Source: Aldehydirespirator sp965116965 (lineage in GTDB: Bacteria > Actinomycetota > Acidimicrobiia > Acidimicrobiales > Aldehydirespiratoraceae). Taken from it: a DNA stretch of 64,000 nucleotides. Positions 16,546 to 23,627 of this stretch are shown one piece after another. The stretch's first letter is position 1, and each line of letters starts with the position of its first letter. A model generated the notes under the pieces. The model did not search any database, was not told where the DNA came from, and was given only the letters and a program-made list of their open reading frames with translations. A program made the translations under genes and the position numbers. Location of the stretch: positions 3,596,001 to 3,660,000 of the forward strand of contig OZ220743.1 in assembly GCA_965116965.1 (NCBI GenBank), in the 5' to 3' direction.

Positions 16546-17990
16546 GCTTCAAGCTGTCCTCTGCCCGGGGATTTCCACCTCAAGGACAGCCGGCGGTCGA
16601 GGTCTAGGAGGGCTTGGCGGAAGCAGTCGATAGGGGCGTGGGCCACGCCGGCGCCGACCTGGCCGGAGCCGTCGGAGACATGGACGATCCCGGTGTTCAC
16701 CGCCGGGGTGATCGAGCTCTCGACCACCCGCCGGACGTCGACCCCCAGCGGGGCGCCGGCGTTGTCGAGCACGGGCAGGCGGAGCCGGGTGCTGGTACCG
16801 GCACAGATGCGGCTCATGGCCGCGGTGACCGCGGCCGCGTCGGCCATCCTGCCTCCGAGGAAGCCGGCCACTGCGGGCGAGTTGGCCGCAGCGGCTCCAC
16901 CGAGGCCCACCAACTCCAGCACGGCACTGTCGCCGATGTCGGGGGCACTCGTCTCGGGGCCCTGGCCCGGGTAGTACAGGGCGTCCTGCACCGGGGGCGA
17001 CGCCGCGATGTGCCACGTACCGGAGCCACCGGCCAATCGGATGCCGTAGGTGGTTCCGTTGCGGGCCATGGTGGTGACGATGCTTGAATCCGGCACCTGA
17101 CCGGCCCACTCCGTGAGGGCGCGGGCGCCCGCCATGGCGATGTTGAGGAACATCAGATGGTTGGTGCTCAGGAAGTCGGCCACCTCGCCGATCCTGTCCG
17201 TGGAGGCGCGGACCAGGTGCGGCAGCAGGTCGCGCAGCAGGAGGTTGGTGGTGGCCTGGACCCGCATGTGGACGTCGTCGCCCATGGTGACGCCCTGGGC
17301 GGCCAGCGAGAGGACGTCGATGGGGCCGGCGGTGTCGAGGGCCCGGGCCAGGGCGGGGGCGAGTGCGTCCCGTAGGAACCTGAGGCGCTCGATGGCCTCG
17401 TCGGAGTCCACCCCGAACCACGGGACTGCTCCCGAGCCCTGGTTGAGGCTGGAATAGGCCCTGGTGCCTCCAGCGTCGACGGACACCACGCACACCGGGG
17501 CGCTGGGCCCGATGGCGCCGGCCATGGGCACCACCGTGGAATGCTCGTTGGCCGCCCCGAGCCGGATCTCGCCGCCATTCAACATGCGGTCGGCAGCGTC
17601 GCGGTCCGGGGCCCACCCCTCGGCCACGACCGCGGCCCGCACCGAGCGCCTCAGCGGGTCGCACATCTCGGACCAGCCGATGGGGGGACCGCAGTGAAGG
17701 ATCGTGCCCTCGGCGAGGCCGCCGATCACTGAGCCCGCCGTCTCGATGCCCAGCAGCATCGGCACCCCGCGGTCGAGGCGGTCGATCACCTCGGCGTTGG
17801 CCGCGTCGATCCGGTCCGCGGCCGGGCCCAGCAGCCTGGCCAGAGCGGCCACCGCTTCGGTGTCACCACCGGCCGGGATACGCCAGTCAACCCCCACCGC
17901 GGGCGCGCCCTGATCGCGTACGGCCGTCTCGAACCTCTCGAGCCCGATGTTGACCACCTCCACACTGGAGGGCAGTTCGATGGCACCCAT
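16533..17990 (-). CDS. DUF1116 protein, predicted oxamate carbamoyltransferase subunit (YlbE/AllG family)
   Basis: A 485-residue DUF1116 protein. In E. coli the fdrA-ylbE-ylbF genes (renamed allFGH) are reported to form the oxamate carbamoyltransferase of allantoin breakdown, which makes carbamoyl phosphate. Family features here include AANAEVIDRLDRGVPMLLGI, NQGSGAVPWFGVDSDEAIER, NHLMFLNIAMAGARA and RNGTTYGIRLAG. The partners FdrA (30486) and DUF2877 (26721) are also in the window. The last 25 residues diverge into the promoter of the ATPase cassette, and a remnant of a similar C-terminus lies at 12248-12345, so the natural end may have been replaced. Start ATG 17990 shares its leader with a duplicated start region at 18113-18126. 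Confidence 0.8.
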   Translation of the reverse strand: MGAIELPSSVEVVNIGLERFETAVRDQGAPAVGVDWRIPAGGDTEAVAALARLLGPAADRIDAANAEVIDRLDRGVPMLLGIETAGSVIGGLAEGTILHCGPPIGWSEMCDPLRRSVRAAVVAEGWAPDRDAADRMLNGGEIRLGAANEHSTVVPMAGAIGPSAPVCVVSVDAGGTRAYSSLNQGSGAVPWFGVDSDEAIERLRFLRDALAPALARALDTAGPIDVLSLAAQGVTMGDDVHMRVQATTNLLLRDLLPHLVRASTDRIGEVADFLSTNHLMFLNIAMAGARALTEWAGQVPDSSIVTTMARNGTTYGIRLAGGSGTWHIAASPPVQDALYYPGQGPETSAPDIGDSAVLELVGLGGAAAANSPAVAGFLGGRMADAAAVTAAMSRICAGTSTRLRLPVLDNAGAPLGVDVRRVVESSITPAVNTGIVHVSDGSGQVGAGVAHAPIDCFRQALLDLDRRLSLRWKSPGRGQLEADII

Positions 17991-18000
17991 GATCTCTGTG

Positions 18001-18117
18001 CTAGGGCGAGCCCGATGACCGCAACTTCAATGCGTTACCCACACCAGAGGTGGTTAACCCATTGAAGTTGGGGGCCGCTCGGGCCACGGCCTCGCTCAGC
18101 GCCATCTGAGCGCCCAT
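18001..18117 (-). other. Possible 38-residue leader peptide with duplicated start region
   Basis: A short frame (MGAQMALSEAVARAAPNFNG onward) lies between the acetyltransferase and DUF1116 genes and ends 10 bp before the DUF1116 ATG. A 14-bp direct repeat (17986-17999 and 18113-18126) covers the start codon and leader of both frames, so this could be a duplicated gene start. The peptide contains the hairpin at 18022-18070 and a piece of the dispersed repeat family. It may be a regulatory leader or mere duplication debris. Confidence 0.3.
18022..18070. repeat. Long inverted repeat upstream of the DUF1116 gene
   Basis: Perfect 11-bp outer arms (CAACTTCAATG and its complement), with a second imperfect stem inside (GTTAcCCAC against GTGGTTAAC), give a 49-nt hairpin. 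It lies between the acetyltransferase and DUF1116 genes and lacks a U-tract. It could attenuate, process or stabilise the polycistronic nitrile hydratase mRNA. Confidence 0.6.
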
Positions 18118-18143
18118 GATCTCTGTTCCCTTCCGCTCGGCCT

Positions 18144-18698
18144 CTAGGACATCGTGACCAGCAGCGCGCTGGGCGCGTCGCGGGCCGCGGGCAGTCGGAC
18201 GCAGGCGTCGTCGGGAATCTCGCTCTCGGCCAGGTTGCCGGCGCGAGAAAGCTCGAATGTCATTGGCTGATGGGGCAGCCCGTAGTAGAGCACCGGCGGG
18301 CCGTTGTGCTCCCATCCCAGACGCTCGAAGAAGTTGACGTTCTGGAGCTGGACGAAGGCGTCCATCACGTCGCCCCCCGCGGCAGCTGCGGTGGAGACCG
18401 CGAACCGCACGAGCCGCATGCCCACGATGCCGGCCCGGTGGCCGGTCAGGACGGCCAGCCGGTCGCCCTTCCAGCGGCCGGCCGTGTCGGTGCGATACAG
18501 CCGGACGGTGCCGACAGCCACCGACCCGCGTCCCGCCAGGACATGGACGGCGTCGGGGTCACGGTCCCAGTCGTCGACGTCGGTGAAGGGGATGACCCGC
18601 TGCTCCTCGACGAAGATGCGGTGACGGATGCGCAGGTGCCAGCTGAGGGCGGCCGGAGTCAGAGCCCGCCAGCACACGATCCGCTCGGACGGCCTCAC
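18144..18698 (-). CDS. GNAT acetyltransferase, MSMEG_0567/Sll0786 nitrogen-starvation family
   Basis: A 184-residue GNAT protein of the Nit1C type. Family signatures are IRHRIFVEEQRVIPF, VGTVRLYRTDTAGRWKGDRL, AVLTGHR (acetyl-CoA loop), VQLQNVNFFERLGW and YYGLPHQPMTFEL. In M. smegmatis it is fused to an AIR-synthase-like domain. Here the two are separate genes about 9 kb apart. The GTG at 18698, 5 bp after the radical SAM stop, is the likely start. The substrate of the acetylation or related transfer is unknown for the family. It is cotranscribed with nitrile hydratase, an unusual pairing since Nit1C clusters normally carry a nitrilase. Confidence 0.85.
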   Translation of the reverse strand: MRPSERIVCWRALTPAALSWHLRIRHRIFVEEQRVIPFTDVDDWDRDPDAVHVLAGRGSVAVGTVRLYRTDTAGRWKGDRLAVLTGHRAGIVGMRLVRFAVSTAAAAGGDVMDAFVQLQNVNFFERLGWEHNGPPVLYYGLPHQPMTFELSRAGNLAESEIPDDACVRLPAARDAPSALLVTMS

Positions 18699-18703
18699 CT
18701 GCG

Positions 18704-19846
18704 TCAGCCTGTCGCTCGCACCGGTATGAGCTTGCGGTCGCCGTTGGCCTGCAGCTCCCGCTCCATCGCCCCGACCGGCGAGCAGGCCTGGCAACGGGCG
18801 CACCCCGCCGCGACCATGTCCGCGGTGAGGCCCCGTTCCACCAGGTACGGGGCGACCTTGCGGGCGATGTTGTCGACGTATTCCGAGGACGGCGGCAGTC
18901 GTTCGCCCATGAGTGAGCCGGGCACGGGCCGCAGCGGCACGACGAAGGGGTACACGCCTATGTCGGCGGCCCGCCGGCAGCCCTCCACGATCAGGTCCGG
19001 GTCCTCGCCCATGCCCAGGATCACATAGGTGGAGACCTGGCCCTCGCCGAAGCGCTCCACCGCGTACTCCCAGGTCTCGAAGTACCGCTCGATGCCGGTG
19101 CGGTGCTTGGGGGGCGCGACCCACTCCAGCACGGCCGGGTCGAAGGTCTCGATGTGGATGCCCACCGAGTCGATGCCCCGGTCGGCGACCGCATCGATCA
19201 CACTCAGGTCGTCGGGCGGCTCGAACTGCACTTCGACGGGCAGGCCCGAGGACTCCTTCATGGCCTCGCCGCACTTGGCCGCGTAGAGGGCGCCCTTGTC
19301 ACGGCCGTAGGTGGAGCCGGTGGTCAGGGTGATGTCCACCGCGCCGTCGAGCTCTTTGGCGGCCACCGCCACCTCGGCCAGCTGCGCCGGCCGCTTCACC
19401 AGCACAGTGCTGCCTGAGGCCAGCGACACGCCGATGCCGCAGAAGCGGCACTGGTCCTCGTTGCCCCAGTAGGCGCAGGTCTGCAGGACGGTGCTGGCCA
19501 GCGAGTCGAGGTGCATGAGAGCCAGATGCCAGTACGGCACGCCGTCGTCGGTGGTCAGGCCGTAGAAGCGGGGCCGGTCGGCCGGAGCGGCGCCGGCGAG
19601 GCGGATCCCGCCGGCGTAGATACCGAACCCGACGTCCTCGGGCTCGAGCGAGTAGGGGGAGTCGGCCACGAAGGAGGCGTCCACGGGAACCGTCACCGCG
19701 GTCCCCTCGATCCAGACCATCCCCGCGTCCGAGGGGCCGGCCCCGCCGGGCCGGCGCTCGAAGGGAGCGTTGATCCTCAGACCCTTGAACTGGAGGTCGA
19801 TGATGAGCTCGGCCAACGACACGGCGCCATTATTACCACCGGGCAT
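18704..19846 (-). CDS. Radical SAM protein, MSMEG_0568 family
   Basis: A 380-residue Nit1C-type radical SAM enzyme. The N-terminus (SLAELIIDLQFKGLRINAP) and GGAGPSDAGM match the family. The first cysteine cluster is C-x7-C-x2-C (TCAYWGNEDQCRFCGIG) rather than the textbook CX3CX2C, as I recall for this family. A C-terminal CARCQAC triplet could ligate a second Fe-S cluster, and VQFEPPDDL, DSVGIHIETFDPAVLEWV and YVILGMGEDPDL complete the barrel. The start is ATG 19846. The reaction is unknown. Nit1C clusters have been tied to growth on low cyanide. It lies 29 bp after the hydratase accessory gene. Confidence 0.88.
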   Translation of the reverse strand: MPGGNNGAVSLAELIIDLQFKGLRINAPFERRPGGAGPSDAGMVWIEGTAVTVPVDASFVADSPYSLEPEDVGFGIYAGGIRLAGAAPADRPRFYGLTTDDGVPYWHLALMHLDSLASTVLQTCAYWGNEDQCRFCGIGVSLASGSTVLVKRPAQLAEVAVAAKELDGAVDITLTTGSTYGRDKGALYAAKCGEAMKESSGLPVEVQFEPPDDLSVIDAVADRGIDSVGIHIETFDPAVLEWVAPPKHRTGIERYFETWEYAVERFGEGQVSTYVILGMGEDPDLIVEGCRRAADIGVYPFVVPLRPVPGSLMGERLPPSSEYVDNIARKVAPYLVERGLTADMVAAGCARCQACSPVGAMERELQANGDRKLIPVRATG

Positions 19847-19875
19847 TCCGAAGCGCCGTGTCCGCCCGGACGCCC

Positions 19876-20319
19876 CTATTGGCCGGGGCCGTGATGGTGA
19901 TGATCGCCGTGGCCGTGATGGTGGCCGTCGTGATGGTGGCCGTCGTGATGGTTGTCGCCGTGGCCGTGATGATCGCCGTGGCCGTGATGGTGGCCGTGGT
20001 CGTGGCCCGGCGGGCGGGCCGCGTAGGCCGCGGCCAGCTCGTCCACTTCGGGCTGGGCCACGATCTCGAGTTCCTCCACGATGGCCTCGAGGGCCTCCTG
20101 CCAGCGCTCGTAGTACCGGTACTCGCCTGCAGGGTTCGACTCCCAGCAGGCGATGGCCGCGATCAGGTGGTCGCGGAACTCGTCCCAACTGAAGTGGCCC
20201 CCCTCGGCCAGGGCCACCACCATGGCGAAGCTGCGGCCCTCCCAGGGCTCGTCGAACACCAGTTCGCCGTTGAGCCGGGGCGGGGCGGCCGGCCCCTCGA
20301 TGTCGAGCGTCAGAGACAC
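19876..20319 (-). CDS. Nitrile hydratase accessory protein with histidine-rich tail
   Basis: A 147-residue protein. Residues about 1-100 resemble the hydratase beta-subunit N-terminus (LNGELVFDEPWEGRSFAMVV, then YRYYERWQEALEAIV), typical of the activator that inserts cobalt into the alpha subunit. The last 40 residues are almost entirely His, Gly and Asp, with more than 20 histidines, as in nickel and cobalt chaperones such as HypB or SlyD. Usual activators lack such a long tail, so a built-in cobalt store is inferred. It follows the alpha gene by 10 bp. The repetitive look of the DNA here is due to this coding sequence. Confidence 0.88.
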   Translation of the reverse strand: MSLTLDIEGPAAPPRLNGELVFDEPWEGRSFAMVVALAEGGHFSWDEFRDHLIAAIACWESNPAGEYRYYERWQEALEAIVEELEIVAQPEVDELAAAYAARPPGHDHGHHHGHGDHHGHGDNHHDGHHHDGHHHGHGDHHHHGPGQ

Positions 20320-20329
20320 GGGCGTCCGG

Positions 20330-20929
20330 CTAGGACGCGCCGACCATGGCCACCCCGACCATGGCGTCGCGGGTGACGAGGGCGGCCAGCTCCTCCTCGG
20401 AGAGGTCCTCGGTGCCCTCGGGACGCTGGGGAAGGACCAGGTAGCGGTTCTCGGCGCTGGAGTCCCACACCCGGACCTCCACGTCGTCGTCGAGGTCCAG
20501 GCCCATCTCGCTCAGGAGCGTGCGGGGCTCGCGCACCATGCGGCTGCGGTAGGCCGGGTCCTTGTACCACTCCGGCGGCAGGCCCAGTACCGGCCACGGG
20601 TAGCACGAGCACAGCGTGCACACCACCACGTTGTGCACGTCGTCGGAGTTCTCCACCACGACGATGTGCTCGCCCTGAGGGCCGGCGAAGCCCAGCTCCT
20701 TGATGGCGCCGGTGCCGTCGGCCAGCAGGTGCTGGCGGTAGTCGGGGTCGGTCCACGCCTTGGCCACCACCTTGGCGCCGTTCATGGGGCCCACATCGTT
20801 CACGAAGCGGTTGATGAAGCCGTCGAGGACCTCGGACTTGACCAGGCCGCGCTCGGTCAGCAGCGACTCCAGCGCCTCGGCCCGCACCGCGGGCGGGAGC
20901 CGGTCCTTGGTGTTGGCGGGGTCAGCCAT
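20330..20929 (-). CDS. nthA: Nitrile hydratase alpha subunit, cobalt type
   Basis: Catalytic subunit that hydrates nitriles to amides. The 199-residue protein has the claw motif VCTLCSC with Cys104, Cys107 and Cys109. The Thr between the first cysteines (CTLC rather than CSLC) indicates non-corrin Co(III). Conserved YPWPVLGLPPEWYK and RYLVLPQRPEGTEDLSEEEL segments follow. Two of the cysteines are oxidised to sulfenate and sulfinate in the mature enzyme. The ATG is one base past the beta stop codon. The order beta-alpha-accessory is that of cobalt hydratases. Thiocyanate hydrolase gamma has the same claw, but length and C-terminus favour nitrile hydratase. Confidence 0.93.
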   Translation of the reverse strand: MADPANTKDRLPPAVRAEALESLLTERGLVKSEVLDGFINRFVNDVGPMNGAKVVAKAWTDPDYRQHLLADGTGAIKELGFAGPQGEHIVVVENSDDVHNVVVCTLCSCYPWPVLGLPPEWYKDPAYRSRMVREPRTLLSEMGLDLDDDVEVRVWDSSAENRYLVLPQRPEGTEDLSEEELAALVTRDAMVGVAMVGAS

Positions 20930-21589
20930 CTAGGTCGCCTCCAGGTAGCTCTCGAACAGGTCTATGCGCAGCGTGGCCGCCTCCGCGTCCGGGCCCCACA
21001 GCTCGGCGGAGTCGAACTCCACGGTGTACACGTGCTGGGGGTTCTCGCCCTGGAAGTGGGCGTTGGTGTCGGGCAGCAGCGCGGCGGGGCGCAGGGCGTG
21101 GACGATGCCGGTGCGGCCCCGGATGTATCGGGGCATCCGGGTGTGCCCCTCGGTCCGCATGTCCTTGGCCCGCACCCGGCCACCGGGTGAGAAGGCGGGC
21201 TCGTCGTCGATCTCGCGCAGCGACCCGGCGCCGCCCCGCTCGTAGACGGGCTTGTTCTCGGTAACGTCGGCGGGCTCGTCGACCGACTCGCCCATCAGGT
21301 TGCGGGCCCTGGCCTCCACCGCGCCGGGCGCGAGCACGCCGCTGTCGACCAGCAGCGTCTCGGCACAGGCCAGCCAGCGGCCGTAGTAGCCGTCGGCCAG
21401 GTAGTCGTAGGGATGCAGGCGTTCCAGGCCATGGCGGAAGGCGTCGAGGTTGGTGCCCGACAGGCCCATCGACATAGCCCCCATGGCGAAGGCCCGGCCG
21501 TGCCACGGCTCACGGAACACCGGCTCGTCGGGGTCGATGGCCACCGTGCCCCAGCCCTGCATTCCCCCCATGTCGTGGATGCTGTCCAT
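20930..21589 (-). CDS. nthB: Nitrile hydratase beta subunit
   Basis: A 219-residue partner of the alpha subunit and first gene of the leftward operon. It has the typical start MDSIHDMGGMQGWGTV and EPVFREPWHGRAFAM, a central YYGRWLACAETLLVDSGV helix and a C-terminal SH3-like part (RGRTGIVHALRPAALLPDTN, QHVYTVEFDSAELWG). Two arginines of the beta chain normally hydrogen-bond the oxidised claw cysteines. Start ATG 21589 has GGAGGC about 7 bp upstream. Transcription probably starts from the conserved motif at 21634-21671, giving a leader of about 45 nt, and should continue through accessory, radical SAM and acetyltransferase genes. Confidence 0.93.
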   Translation of the reverse strand: MDSIHDMGGMQGWGTVAIDPDEPVFREPWHGRAFAMGAMSMGLSGTNLDAFRHGLERLHPYDYLADGYYGRWLACAETLLVDSGVLAPGAVEARARNLMGESVDEPADVTENKPVYERGGAGSLREIDDEPAFSPGGRVRAKDMRTEGHTRMPRYIRGRTGIVHALRPAALLPDTNAHFQGENPQHVYTVEFDSAELWGPDAEAATLRIDLFESYLEAT

Positions 21590-21633
21590 CGGAGCCTCCC
21601 GTTGAGTGGATTCCTCGGTCGCTGACCCGGTGT

Positions 21634-21671
21634 GTCAACTATAAGACAGCGACTCGTCGCAAGAGAAATGG
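21634..21671 (-). promoter_or_regulatory. Conserved 38-bp promoter/operator motif, copy 2 (nitrile hydratase operon)
   Basis: On the minus strand it reads CCATTTCTCTTG, 16 bp, then TATAGTTGAC, the same layout as at 9478-9515. TATAGT would be the -10 of the nthB operon. Around it TGTC-N8-GACA forms a dyad suited to a dimeric HTH regulator. It defines a shared regulon of the hydratase operon and the osmC/regulator locus. Confidence 0.65.
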
Positions 21672-21679
21672 AGCGTTGC

Positions 21680-21919
21680 TCAGCCGGCCCTCGCCTCCAG
21701 CAAGGCCGTGCGCTCGCTCAGCGCCGCCACCGCGGCCATGGCCTGAAGGTGTAGTTCAACGATCCGGTCTCCCTGCTTGGTGATGGCCGCCATCGCCTCT
21801 TTGTGCTCGTCGGCGCGCTGGGCGTTCTGCTTCAGCAGGTAGTGCACCAGCACGCCGATGATCCCCAACAGTCCGGATCCCAGCACGGAAATGAGAGCAA
21901 TCAGCACGAAAGGCATCAT
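21680..21919 (-). CDS. Small membrane protein with coiled-coil tail
   Basis: A 79-residue protein. Residues about 1-27 are one hydrophobic helix (VLIALISVLGSGLLGIIGVL), followed by a charged helical tail (QNAQRADEHKEAMAAITKQG onward) likely to be coiled coil. The ATG at 21919 is preferred, and upstream in-frame codons are weak starts. A protein with the same plan is encoded at 42903-43205, so this is a recurrent small type in the genome, perhaps phage-holin-like or a membrane anchor. It sits between the hydratase promoter and the lyase genes. No function is assigned. Confidence 0.55.
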   Translation of the reverse strand: MMPFVLIALISVLGSGLLGIIGVLVHYLLKQNAQRADEHKEAMAAITKQGDRIVELHLQAMAAVAALSERTALLEARAG

Positions 21920-21965
21920 ATCATATGTATAGGCTGCAAACAACCTGACGACGTGGTCGGGCCGC

Positions 21966-23486
21966 TCACTGCTGGGCGACGAGAGACCGGGCCTGGGCCA
22001 GGAGGCTCTCCTCGGCGCGGGCGTAGCGCTCCCGCTCCTCGACGGCCCGGGCCCGCAGCTGGGCCGCCCGGGCGGTGAACTCCTCGGCCATCGACTTGAC
22101 TTCGCCGGGGGACGCCCCGCCGGTCGCCCTGCGGGTGGCCACGATCCGGCGCGGGTCCAGGGCGTCGGCCAGTGCGGCTGGATCGAGTCCCAGCCGCCGG
22201 CCGCACACCTCGGAGGCCGCGTCGTCCAGAAGGTCCGCGGTGACGTCCAGCCCGCGGAGCCCCTGGCGGCTGGCGGCCCGAACCGTCTTGCCCACGACGT
22301 TGTAGGCCGTTCGGTAGTCGACGCCGCCGGCCACCATCACGTACTCGGCGAGGTCGGTGGCCTGGGCGAAGCCGCGCTCCAGTTCAGACCACATGCGCTC
22401 GGCGTTGACGCTCAGGGTTCTCACCACTCCGGTAGTGAGGGCGCTCACCCGGATGGTGAAGTCGAGGGCCCTTGGGATCTCGCCGTAGGCGAAGATCAGG
22501 TTGTCGCTGCGGGCCGACGGGCTCTTGACCACGGCCAGGAAGCCGCTCATCCGGCCGATCAGCACCCCGCTGGCCCCCCGGATGATCGACAGCGCGTAGG
22601 GGTTGCGCTTCTGCGGCATCAGCACCGAGGCCCGGGTGAACGGTCCGGCCAGGTCGACGTAGTCGAACTCCTGGCTGGACCAGATCTCAAGGTCCTCGGC
22701 CAGCTTGGCCTGGTTGGCGATCATGCTGGCCGAAGTAGCCAGCAGGTCGATGAAGACGTCGGTCTGCCACATGGCGTCGCGGGTGTGGGCGATCACGCCG
22801 TCGAACCCGAGCGCGCCCGCGATGGCGCCCCTGTCGTCGAGCAGCCGGCTGCCGTTGACGCAGCCCGCGCCGCCCGGGCTGGTGTTCACCTGGTCGAGGG
22901 CGGCCGAGAACCGTTCGCCGTCTCGCAGCGCGGGCGGCACGAAGGCGAGAAGATAGTGCCCGAAGGTCGACGGCTGGGCCTGCTGGAGGTAGGTCTGGTC
23001 GCCCATGAACGTCTCGGCGTGGTCGGCTGCCACCGCAGAGGCCGCCAACGCGAAGTCCGCTCCCACCTCGATGAGGTGCGCCGTCTGGGACCGCAGCAGC
23101 AGCCTCAGCGCGACCCGGGCGGCCTCCCGGCGGGGTCGGCCGGCGTGAAGCCACCCTGCCGAGTCGCCGATGCTCTGCACGAAGTGGCGCTCCCTCGAGT
23201 TGTAGACCTCCCCGGTGGCGGCGTCGTAGGGGAAGTCGGCGGGGTCGGTGCGGTGGGCTTCCAGCAGCACGCCCAACAGGTCGGCCGCGGCGAGCTCGGG
23301 AATGAGGCCCCGGGCCCGGAGGTCCAGCACGTGGCCGAGATCCGCCAGGTTCAGGCCGTGGTGCAGCAGCGGCGCGTCGGCGATCTCCCAGGCGAAGCCG
23401 GCGTCGACCAGTTCCTGGGCAGGCGCCTCCGGTGACGGTCCCGCAAGCCGCGGGCTGCGGTCGGCGGTGTTGTCCTCCCCCGTCAT
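21966..23486 (-). CDS. Argininosuccinate-lyase-like protein with altered active site
   Basis: A 506-residue fumarase/aspartase-superfamily protein closest in pattern to ArgH. The third signature is kept (ASVLMPQKRNPYALS), including the serine before the MPQKRNP loop. Two other active-site blocks differ. The histidine of the ArgH THLQ motif is tyrosine here (DQTYLQQAQPSTFGH), and the substrate loop SRNDQ reads GRPRREA. Authentic argininosuccinate cleavage is therefore unlikely. The protein may be an eliminase with another substrate or a structural partner of the adjacent PurB-like lyase. It ends the leftward block that begins at the DUF2877 gene, but is separated from the PurB-like gene by a dispersed repeat. 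Confidence 0.75.
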   Translation of the reverse strand: MTGEDNTADRSPRLAGPSPEAPAQELVDAGFAWEIADAPLLHHGLNLADLGHVLDLRARGLIPELAAADLLGVLLEAHRTDPADFPYDAATGEVYNSRERHFVQSIGDSAGWLHAGRPRREAARVALRLLLRSQTAHLIEVGADFALAASAVAADHAETFMGDQTYLQQAQPSTFGHYLLAFVPPALRDGERFSAALDQVNTSPGGAGCVNGSRLLDDRGAIAGALGFDGVIAHTRDAMWQTDVFIDLLATSASMIANQAKLAEDLEIWSSQEFDYVDLAGPFTRASVLMPQKRNPYALSIIRGASGVLIGRMSGFLAVVKSPSARSDNLIFAYGEIPRALDFTIRVSALTTGVVRTLSVNAERMWSELERGFAQATDLAEYVMVAGGVDYRTAYNVVGKTVRAASRQGLRGLDVTADLLDDAASEVCGRRLGLDPAALADALDPRRIVATRRATGGASPGEVKSMAEEFTARAAQLRARAVEERERYARAEESLLAQARSLVAQQ

Positions 23487-23490
23487 TTCC

Positions 23491-23590
23491 TAAGAACATA
23501 CGCCGGCAGGTGCATACCGGTCGCGTCGGGACGGGGTGATTCCCGCTCTTGTTCGCTGCGCTCACGGGCCGCTCGGGCCACGGCCTCGCC
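23491..23590 (-). repeat. Dispersed intergenic repeat, long form (copy b)
   Basis: About 100 bp between the two lyase genes, matching 47183-47275 in the same orientation at roughly four in five positions. Its core, ctcttgttcgctgcgctcac followed by gggccgctcgggcc, also recurs in reverse orientation near 37301-37400, 45859-45914 and 48356-48401. No open frame or transposase is associated. It behaves like a small non-autonomous or REP-like element. Confidence 0.6.
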
Positions 23591-23627
23591 CGTATACAGC
23601 AGTTTCGCTCGCCTGCTCGCTCGGCCT

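Noticed and set aside
19890..20010. Apparent short tandem repeats of gtgatggtggccgtcgtgat type
   Set aside because: They are the reverse complement of His/Gly/Asp codons in the accessory protein's metal-binding tail, so the repetition is coding.
20125..20160. A T-loop-like sequence (ggttcgactccc) that could suggest a tRNA
   Set aside because: It lies inside the nitrile hydratase accessory coding sequence, with no acceptor stem or anticodon arm around it.
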